Source: Arsenophonus sp046530735
GTDB lineage: Bacteria; Pseudomonadota; Gammaproteobacteria; Enterobacterales; Enterobacteriaceae
Direction: 5' to 3'
NCBI GenBank assembly: GCA_046530735.1
Contig: JBHEQV010000011.1
Span: 1-13,686 of the forward strand
DNA length: 13,686 nucleotides
A program made the position numbers and the translations under genes. Below the pieces are notes generated by a model. The model ran no database searches. It was not told where the DNA came from and saw nothing but the letters and a program-made list of their open reading frames with translations. The first letter of the stretch is position 1; every line of letters begins with the position of its first letter. Shown here one piece after another: positions 7,368 to 13,686 of this stretch.

Positions 7368-8375
7368 TAAGAAATCCCTTATACTGTATGAAGGATTTTG
7401 CTGCAACGGTTATTATAAAAAAGCAATCAATCACACAGATCAAAGAGACTTTCCCTTACTCCATGCAAATATAAATCTGCATTTTATTAGTTAGTTCGCT
7501 GCTAACCTGTCTGATGATATTGATTTATATATTGAATGAATTCATTCCACTTTATCCTACTAATATTATTACAGCGAACATCTTATCTGTTGGATGACGT
7601 ACCAATTATCCCATATTCATTAGGATTATAGAGATATCATTGCAAAATCTCCTAATTCAAAAAAATTGAACAATCTTATTGTAATTGTGCTCTGGTGAAA
7701 TTAGATTACAAGAATAAATAGTTTAGTTTATCTGTAATGTATGTTGAATATCTTGATTTTACGGGAGTCAGCGAAATAAACAGGCATTGATTTGAAACAG
7801 ATTTAGAATTGCGTCACTGCTTCCTTTCTTAAGTGACGAAAATCAATATAAATGTACTAAAGTGGTATTATTGAAGTTAACGAAATATTCTTCTTTAATC
7901 TATGAAAGAGAATGTTTTTTCTATAAGAAAAGCTAGAAAATACGAGATAGAAAAGAGATAAAAGGAAAAAACAAATCGTGGTCTTAATCGCCCGAGATTA
8001 AAATGGTTATGTGAGCGATGAGATTCTTGAAGAATTTAATGCAGAGTGTATTAGCCGTTTTCTTGATTAGATTATCGATAAGAATACATCCTTTGCTCGG
8101 ATAGAGTTAAATAGTAAGAAATTTTTTAGAGAGTATGAAATTAGTCACTATTTCCTAATAATGTTAAATAATTATAAAGTTATTTCTAAGGAGAATTCTG
8201 CACACAAAATGTTAATAGTTATATATAATCTGATTAAAGAATAGCTGAGTAGATTTCATGGTATATTGGGTTGTTTTATTTAGTAAATTATCATGTCTAA
8301 AGAAGATTTTTAAAATCAGAAAAATTGAAATACAGAGTGACTATAAATTTTTCTGTGAAAAAAGCAATAATATTT
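7368..8375 (+). pseudogene. IS1595-family element remnant, copy B
   Basis: Second, better-preserved decayed copy of the IS1595-type element at 1018-2010, in the same orientation. Landmarks: the ETDLELRHCFLS region near 7790-7830 (family KTAFRWRHRFL); SGIIEVNEIFFF from about 7861 (family GIVEADE), where the first catalytic Asp has become Asn (AAC 7879-7881); IVVLIARD-like traces just upstream of VSDEILEEFNAECISRFLD (8011-8067), which ends in TAG; REYEISHYFL near 8130-8160; and LIKE, TAG, LSRFHG (about 8231-8260), the family's RLKEWLSRFHG. Numerous stops and shifts rule out activity. The two copies share the left palindrome and remain alignable to about AATTGAAATACAG (8324-8336) and slightly beyond. 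The G+C-richer island begins shortly after its right end. Confidence 0.83.
7372..7398. repeat. Palindrome at left boundary of IS1595 copy B
   Basis: Same structure as at 1022-1048, with arms AAATCCCTTATAC and GTATGAAGGATTT around one T and 11 of 13 pairs. The left arm is identical in both copies. Confidence 0.7.
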
Positions 8376-8399
8376 GCAAAAATAGTATTATAAAATACC

Positions 8400-11260
8400 A
8401 AATAGCGAATATATCTAGAAAAGGAATACGACTTGCGTGTCAACACAACAAGTTCGACGAGTGCATACCCTGTCCACGGCAACTAATTGAAACGGAAATG
8501 GCCACTGGCATACTATGTTTCCCATCCCCCTGCACTTTGAATCCCAACTGACATTTGAACTGTAGAACTTAGCGCAAAGCCAAGGTTGTAGCCTGTTACT
8601 ATAGGAATCTTAAGATGGTGATTGCAACTTTTACGTCGGACTTTTGTTACTATTTCGATGATGAAATTCCCCGAAATGGTGATCTGTCAGTAATTCTGGT
8701 ATTAGTCGTCACTTCCGATTTAACTAAGTGCTACAAGGGTAGCGCTACACCTCAAGTCGCACAAGGTACGCACATATGACTAATAAAAGAAGATAATACT
8801 CTACATCCTAATCTAGCTATCACATATCTGGTGGGGTCAAGCCTTTAACTCTATCGGTAACGGCTGGTATCTGGCACGAGGTCGCCCAGGTAAATTTTGA
8901 CCCGTACATTTTGGATTGTGTTACAATAATATTAAATGCTATGTTGAATGGATGTTAAAACTTAAAGGTTAATTGGAGGCGCAAAATTTGATTCTGGAGC
9001 TATCAATCGATACTAGATGATTTTCTGCATATCAGAGTAATTAACTGTATACTGCAAATTCATAAGAGTCGCAAGAAAGGATATGTCTTCAGATACTTAG
9101 GCAGATCGCCACGTCATGCTAACATGTGGTGTCGTCTGCATGGTTCAACTGGAGTTGCCTCTGCTTAGATGGTTTTTTGCTGGATGAGGGAGCTATTGTA
9201 AGGCATTGTCTGCCAGTATACGAGGAATGAAATATGTCGATGACGTAAGATATAACGATGATAATGCCGATAAGATAGAATTCTGTTAATGAAAGATATT
9301 ATTCTATTCATAGAAAATTTATGATGGTTTCACCGTATAGCTATATAGTGAAGACTGATATTCTGGCAGATACCGATCTGTGCGCCAGAAAATTCGCGTT
9401 CATCATATTTCTATAACCGCGATAGATTCTATTTTCTAGCAGCAGAGATTGATGATATGACCGCTCTGGCGCATTTAATTGTTAGTTTCGAAGAAAAAGT
9501 TATCCATCTTTTTCTGAATTCAGTAAGCGCTACCATGCCGCTGTACAGCATGGAATAAGATATTCAAGCTTGTTCGATAAAACCCATTCAGCGTCCAAGA
9601 AAAAATTCAGGCGCTGGCGCTGGAAGAATGGCCTTACTGACGCGGTATGGTTTAGCAATGCATTATTAGATGTTATCGCTGTTTGTCAAAGACTATCCAA
9701 TACAGGAAATTATCTGGAACTGGGTCGAATATGAGTGTTCCTGACCACTTCTACTGACGGAAGTCCGACACTGTTCTTTGTATCAATTTCGACAACTACT
9801 GCGAGCGGGGGTGGTTGCGCAGTATATAGCAGTTATGCTAAATAGATATTATAGCCGTTTAACTGGATTTGTTATTAAGATTAAGGGTAAAATAAGGCTA
9901 CCTAGGTAGCTAGAAGCTGATAAGTATATTAATGTTGGCTGTTTACTTCAAGAAATTATAACGTGCAGAATTTTGCTAAATTTCTGAAGATTTTTATCAA
10001 TTTACTGATTCGTGTGAGGAAATATTCTAAAACGGCGCGAATGTAAAATAAAAAACGTCATAATGTGAGCGGTGATAGTCAGTTTAACTTTTTATTTAAT
10101 TACTTCCTAGTTACGTACGCGACATCCGAAATGATCTTCGGTAGGACGGTGACCTGATAGGCTAGGAGAGGTGCATAATGTTGGTGCGTAAGGAGATCCG
10201 TAACGCCGGTTTACGGAAGCTATTACAGACCTTTTTACCGCAATGTAATTTATCCGTTGCGGGGCGTTGAATAACCCTGTCCTATTTGAAAAACGGCTAT
10301 TTCGCCTGATGTTTAATAGGATAGAAAGCAAGGATATGGCTGCCTTTCGGACGCGATTGTCAAATTAGCAATCTGGATGGATATTGGTATTCATGAACAC
10401 ATGAAAAATTAAAGATTCTCATGTTTTTAGCTGACATATAAGCAGCACCGATAATCAACGCTCTAGATGCACTGAAAAAAGAACTCGAGAACTATTCGCG
10501 GTTTTAAATACTAGTTTTGACACGTTATTAACTCCATGTAGAGATAAGCGTTATCCGTAAGAATATAAGTCAGAGATACATTGCTGATGTAGAAGTTCAG
10601 GTGGCGATCCTATATTCCGAGATGGACGATTGTTATGATTCAACTGCTGATTCGTGTTACTTTTACGTTGTAAAAGTAGTACTGTGTTTTGATCCTAAAT
10701 TTTTGATTGATTTTGGTGTCATTCCTCCTCTGTTATTAAAAGAGATTATTGCCTACTTCTGCGTCAAGGGCTATCATATTATTTGAAACTGTTTCGAGGA
10801 ACTGCAGTATTCGGTTTACCTAGGATGATTACCTAGCAAGGTAGTACGGCTAGGTCTTATAAGTGTTATCTTTAATGAAGTGGATCGGGCCATTGCTCGA
10901 GGAATATCCTGGAAGGACTTTATTAATGCACTCATAGTGGGCCTTCCGCCGAAAAATCTCGAATGCTGATGTAAATGTGTCGTGCTGGAAATCCAGGTAA
11001 TGCAGAAGAAATGTAACTGAGTAGCAGTCTCTCGTCTAGCAACGAGATATAATATATAACGTCAATACCACCTGACTGTAATACCGGCTGTTATACACAG
11101 ATGCTGATCACACCACAGATCTTTATCTCCACTACTTGGCAGATACAATAGATGGTGGGTCGTGTGGAATGATAGCTGAACCGGACATCGCATGCGACCC
11201 TGCATGGCAAGGGCTTTCGTTACCATTACTTCTTCTGGCAAAGTCATTATCTGTTTAATA
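8400..11260. other. G+C-richer island of unidentified decayed genes
   Basis: Composition changes here: by hand, 28 of 60 bases at 8461-8520 are G or C, against 11 of 60 at 12541-12600. No gene is intact and I cannot name one with confidence. Open pieces on the plus strand: WWGQAFNSIGNGWYLARG (about 8829-8882); KKGYVFRYLGRSPRHANM (about 9074-9127); AAEIDDMTALAHLIVSF then EEKVIHLFL (about 9440-9518); DAVWFSNALLDVIAV followed by CQRLSNTGNYLELGRI (about 9639-9732); NEVDRAIARGISWKDFINAL (about 10874-10933). Some resemble phage virion or plasmid accessory proteins (the first recalls the phage GP46 'RGWWGDAF' pattern), but only weakly. The minus strand also has a long frame with one stop at 11269-10800. 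It is probably a foreign insertion less far along in AT drift. Confidence 0.45.
10541..10786 (+). pseudogene. Open fragment of an unidentified gene
   Basis: The longest plus-strand open stretch of the island. It includes SQRYIADVEVQVAILYSEMD and later FGVIPPLLLKEIIAYF, and ends in TGA at 10784-10786. There is no ribosome binding site or likely start, and both ends run into frames full of stops. The alternating pattern VEVQVAI followed by an acidic stretch recalls phage tail terminator-type proteins, but this is only an impression. Best treated as a piece of a broken gene. Confidence 0.25.
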
Positions 11261-11307
11261 GATTTAATTATTTAGTCTCGAATCATTATATAGACTCTTC
11301 TTGAAAA

Positions 11308-11327
11308 CCCTATTTATAATAATAGGG
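11308..11327 (-). terminator. Terminator-like hairpin
   Basis: CCCTATT and AATAGGG flank TATAAT. On the minus strand the stem is followed by TTTTC, giving a weak rho-independent terminator shape with a short 7-bp, GC-poor stem. It could have ended a former minus-strand unit; low certainty. Confidence 0.3.
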
Positions 11328-11454
11328 CTATTTAATGACATAGTTAAAAGTAAAATATAATGATAATAAGGCGCTGTCATCAAGCAATTATAACACTTAA
11401 AATCAGATCATATTAATGATTAACTATTTTATATAACATATATAGACTATCTTT

Positions 11455-11670
11455 TAGCCAACGAAAAGATTCAGCCACCAAAAACATGAATTCGCCTGTT
11501 TTTATGTGCAGAGGTTGATATAGAACAAGGCCTTATCCCGCTGATGTATCTTGAAATAAATATGATATGATCAGGCGATTTAATGGGCGTATGGAAAATG
11601 GTCTGTAAAGCTATTCTTTCAATCTGATGAAGAGCTTGAAATTACTCTGAATTAATATGTTTTACTATAA
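11455..11670 (+). pseudogene. IS481-family transposase remnant, C-terminal part
   Basis: Plus-strand remains of the catalytic end of an IS481-type DDE transposase. LFLCAEVDIEQGLIPLMY (from about 11498) followed by LEINMI matches the family's 'LCxxLxIEHRLxPPxxPxTNGM'. RRFNGRMENGL (11573-11605) matches 'VERFNGRIExxL', with the catalytic Glu codon destroyed by the disturbed sequence just before it. After a shift, FQSDEELEITLN (11617-11652), a TAA, then YVLL match 'FxSGEELExTLxRYVxLYN'. The N-terminal half is missing on the left. A minus-strand IS481 N-terminus begins about 30 bases to the right, so the two fragments face each other. Dead. Confidence 0.7.
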
Positions 11671-11699
11671 ATTAGAAATTACTTCAATCAGCAATTACG

Positions 11700-11909
11700 A
11701 TTTCTCTTGAGCAAGCGACAGAGAGTCGTCAACAAAATGATAGGGATATAGTTGTAATCATCAACATTATCTCGTTTTTGCAATTTAACAACGGTAAAGT
11801 CTGGAGATCCCATAATGTTTAGCTAAAGTAGACGCAGGTTATTAGCTATGCTGAAGAGCAGTTCTGATTTAGGTATTTTAGTTGCATGATGATGAGGCTT
11901 CATCATCAT
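11700..11909 (-). pseudogene. IS481-type transposase N-terminus remnant, copy B
   Basis: Minus-strand N-terminal helix-turn-helix of an IS481-type transposase. It starts at a run of three ATG codons (11909-11901) and reads MMMKPHHHATKIPKSELL, then, after a shift, PASTLAKHYGISRLYRC, and in the first frame again LQKRDNVDDYNYIP; DDSLSLAQE follows near 11728-11702. The order follows the known layout 'HARTTPxxR...EPASxLAxRYGISxxTVxKWxKRDxVxD..., LxxTLxPAQE'. The same segment exists at 2005-2190 on the same strand. The catalytic domain does not continue below about 11700, where the plus-strand C-terminal remnant takes over. The fold of the two halves suggests a rearranged or nested IS481 element. 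Confidence 0.62.
11886..11909. repeat. Perfect 10-bp inverted repeat over the IS481 start codons
   Basis: ATGATGATGA and TCATCATCAT flank GGCT. It coincides with the Met and His codon runs of the transposase N-terminus, so it may follow from coding sequence rather than from an RNA function. Confidence 0.6.
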
Positions 11910-11955
11910 TATATTAGCTATAAACTTATATCTATTAGTAAGCATATTACCATAA

Positions 11956-12156
11956 ATAAGTTAATGCGACGAAATTAATAATGATATGTAACAAAACAAT
12001 TAATTAGTTAATGGTAAATAAAACCGATAGTTTAATAGGTGATAATTAAAACTATCGAATTCCTTAACAATTTAAGGAGAGTCAAAGAGAAGAAGTAGCC
12101 ATAATTTATACCTATTTATTTTTTATAAACTTCTTATTAGAAAGAAGTATTTTTTT
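11956..12156 (+). ncRNA. Candidate structured transcript: three hairpins ending in a T-tract
   Basis: Three stems follow one another: CGATAGTTT with AAACTATCG (12025-12033 and 12049-12057), TCCTTAA with TTAAGGA (12061-12067 and 12072-12078), and ACTTCTT with AAGAAGT (12129-12135 and 12142-12148), the last trailed by seven T. No protein frame fits. This could be a small RNA, a leader or the 3' region of a lost gene. AT-rich DNA produces such stems by chance fairly often. Confidence 0.3.
12129..12156 (+). terminator. Rho-independent terminator-like hairpin
   Basis: Seven-bp stem with a six-base loop followed by A and seven T. It is AT-rich, so the stem is weak, but the T-tract is the best of any hairpin noted here. 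Confidence 0.45.
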
Positions 12157-12780
12157 AATTAAAAAATATTTTTGTAATTTGTGCTTTAAAACTTAATGTT
12201 TAAGTTTAAACAATAATTGTTGTTAATAACATTGGGTACTTAAAAAAGTGAATATTTTATATAAGCTTATATTTTATATAATCACTCATATCTTGTTCAT
12301 CAAAAAAATTGAGGAACTGTCTTAAACAGGGTTTACAAGCTTTTTAGCTAAATCAGTTTAAATGATCCAATTTTATTGTATATTAAGATAATTTTTTATC
12401 AAAATCATCATGTTTATGTTTTAATTTTATACTAATTTTTTGCGCTGATATAATATAGGAAATTAGAACGACTAAAAATGATAGTAAACATCATATCTCC
12501 TTAAACTAAATTTTATTTATAATCTACAATATATTTGTTATATCTATTATAATTAGTATAGAAAAAGCACAATTTATTTTATTTTTATTTGAAGTGTGCA
12601 TAATTATGTTATCTAACAAGATAGAATTTTAAAAACTAAACATAGATTGTTATAAACAAAAAATTAGTTATGATCATTTTTAGTCTATGAAATTTCAAAG
12701 ATGGGTGGTGTATCTTTTTGATTAATTTTATAAATTATTTTAATAAAATATAGACAATATGCCATTAAAAATCTAGCGTA
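12157..12780. other. AT-rich region without recognisable genes
   Basis: Extremely AT-rich. No reading frame of interest and no family trace seen. It contains the short direct repeat at 12252-12281. Confidence 0.6.
12252..12281. repeat. 13-bp direct repeat around a palindrome
   Basis: ATATTTTATATAA occurs at 12252-12264 and 12269-12281, separated by GCTT. The centre ATATAAGCTTATAT (12259-12272) is a perfect palindrome, and AGTGA (12247-12251) and TCACT (12282-12286) form outer inverted arms. Confidence 0.75.
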
Positions 12781-12781
12781 A

Positions 12782-12803
12782 AATTTCTACGAAAGTAGAA
12801 ATT
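12782..12803. repeat. 9-bp perfect hairpin with GAAA loop
   Basis: AATTTCTAC and GTAGAAATT flank GAAA. It lies about 60 bases before the first IS256-like coding trace, so it may mark the left border of that element or be a worn terminator; read on the minus strand it is followed by TTACG. Confidence 0.55.
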
Positions 12804-12844
12804 ACCTGCTATTATTCATTTCATAAACTCATCCATAATGATGT

Positions 12845-13686
12845 CAGTTATCTGATATCACCGCTGTTGAGGCGGATTCTAAGGCATGCTGCAATAACGT
12901 GATAAACGCTGTCTTGTCTGCGGTTGGCATCCCACTACCTTCATCTGTAACGGTTACTTCTCACAGCGAACCATATACAGATTGCTATTCACGATATTAA
13001 GATTAAAACGATTAAGATTAAAAGGGGAATTGCATCAGTAACAAAATATGCTTCAACAGATCGTTGCTAGCCTAGCGCCTTATCTAAAACGTGCAAATCA
13101 ATGGGAGTTGATACTATGCCTGTGTATGCGAGATATTATCCACAGGTGATTTTATAAAGTCCTGAGCACACCTCACGGTGAAAGCACGTGATCTCTTTGC
13201 TAGTACCAATCAGTAGACTGAAACTCCGATGGATTAAAGAGCGTAGGCAATCTGATATTTGCGTGATTTAGTGATACGCCTAATGTTTATTTCTGTTTCG
13301 ATGGTATATGTCGTTCTGTTAAGCAAGCTGATTGCCTTTTCCTGCTGATTATTATCGGTATCACTGTTGCATGGCCAGAAAAGAGCTAGGTTGAGGTAGA
13401 AGATGCTTATAAAGAATCAGAAACGAAACTGAGCTAAACTTTTGCCTGCGAACTGTATAGCTTAACATATTTCCTAGATTTGGTACGGGGACGCGGTACT
13501 TAGTTTTTTGGAATGTAATGGCCAAATATTCTTTGGCGAGAGACACTAATGTTGTTTGATGCATAAAATAGCTAGTGTACTAGCTTCCCCTTCTAAAAAT
13601 CATGTAATCGAAAGTTAAGGTGAGCTGCGAGAGATCTGGATAGCAGAGAGAGTGGTGATGTCGCTAATAAATCCCTTGATATTTTG
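12845..13686 (+). pseudogene. IS256-family transposase remnant (copy B), cut by window end
   Basis: Mutator-type DDE transposase traceable from near its N-terminus. AVEADSKACCNN (from 12863) matches 'AVEAELxxxLxx'. PYLKRANQWELILCLCMRDI (from 13078) matches 'PYLKRxxSVExLIPWLYLKGIST'. NVYFCFDGICRSVKQAD then CLFLLIIIGITV (13282-13386, TAG after) matches 'YVYFWxDGIYxxVxxxD..CLLVIIGxT', with the first catalytic Asp kept in FDGI. EVEDAYKESETKLS (about 13392-13433) matches 'AVEDGYRES'. FGTGTRYLVFWNVMAKY (about 13477-13530) matches 'xGDGALGFWxAL', where the second catalytic Asp is lost. Near 13560-13686, traces of MHKIASVLAS, GELREIWIAE and DVANKSLDIL lead to the edge. Frameshifts and stops occur throughout. 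The last 83 bases resemble bases 2-83 of the window. Confidence 0.85.

Noticed and set aside
8258..8551. 97-codon plus-strand open frame
   Set aside because: It begins inside the decayed IS1595 3' end, crosses the border into the island, has no ribosome binding site and resembles no family.
8450..8560. Minus-strand peptide with HSM and GMHSSN faintly like a FolE2-type GTP cyclohydrolase
   Set aside because: The similarity is a handful of residues, alignable to two different parts of FolE2, with no supporting blocks up- or downstream; treated as chance.
9190..9300. YVDDVRYNDDNAD, considered as a reverse transcriptase YADD motif
   Set aside because: No other reverse transcriptase or group II intron motifs were found around it.
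10107..10331. Minus-strand 74-codon open frame
   Set aside because: The composition is Arg- and Ser-rich as in antisense shadows, no motif is seen, and the plus strand is equally plausible as the former coding strand.
11062..11247. Minus-strand 61-codon open frame, MTLPEEVMVTKALAMQ and on
   Set aside because: It has no ribosome binding site and no recognisable family. The open stretch fits the higher G+C of the island and may be chance.
12782..12803. AATTTCTAC...GTAGAAATT resembles the stem of a Cas12a CRISPR repeat
   Set aside because: It occurs once, with no second repeat or spacers nearby and no cas gene. The perfect palindrome is better explained as a hairpin near an IS border.
13136..13144. 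Perfect DnaA box TTATCCACA
   Set aside because: It lies inside the IS256 transposase remnant, stands alone, and has no cluster of boxes or neighbouring replication genes, so it is not evidence for an origin.

Overview
The window looks like part of a bacterial genome in deep reductive decay. Only one convincing intact gene is present, folE (2432..3106, +), covering about 675 of 13,686 bases. Everything else that can be recognised is a remnant carrying stops and frameshifts, set in mostly AT-rich DNA. FolE reads like an enterobacterial GTP cyclohydrolase I along its whole length. A broken yeiB-like gene follows it on the same strand, which is the folE-yeiB order known from Escherichia coli and relatives. 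Together with the many dead insertion sequences, this points to a host-restricted symbiont of the Enterobacterales. Serratia symbiotica of aphids would fit, and Sodalis-like or Arsenophonus lineages are alternatives. The genus is inference; nothing in the window proves it.

Layout. 1-330: 3' part of an IS256-family transposase. 331-1017: AT-rich DNA without recognisable genes. 1018-2010: decayed IS1595-family element, copy A. 2005-2190: minus-strand N-terminus of an IS481-type transposase. 2432-3106: folE. 3150-3470: yeiB remnant. 3715-4130: possible B-lectin (mannose-binding lectin) remnant. 4135-5400: nothing recognised apart from hairpins, a short open frame and a 12-bp tandem repeat. 5425-5846: serine recombinase remnant. 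5850-7367: unrecognised, with one small open frame behind a good ribosome binding site. 7368-8375: IS1595 copy B, in the same orientation as copy A. 8400-11260: an unidentified island clearly richer in G+C. 11455-11670: plus-strand C-terminal part of an IS481 transposase, facing a minus-strand IS481 N-terminus at 11700-11909. 11960-12780: AT-rich spacer with three successive hairpins ending in a T-tract. 12845-13686: a second IS256-family transposase remnant, running off the window end at a point that overlaps in sequence with the window start.

How it works together. Only folE is likely to have a cellular role: the first step from GTP to folate and other pterin-derived compounds. The rest records past mobile-element expansion (IS256, IS1595, IS481, a site-specific recombinase, possibly phage or plasmid DNA) followed by loss of function. 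I saw no tRNA, rRNA or CRISPR array and no intact defence system.
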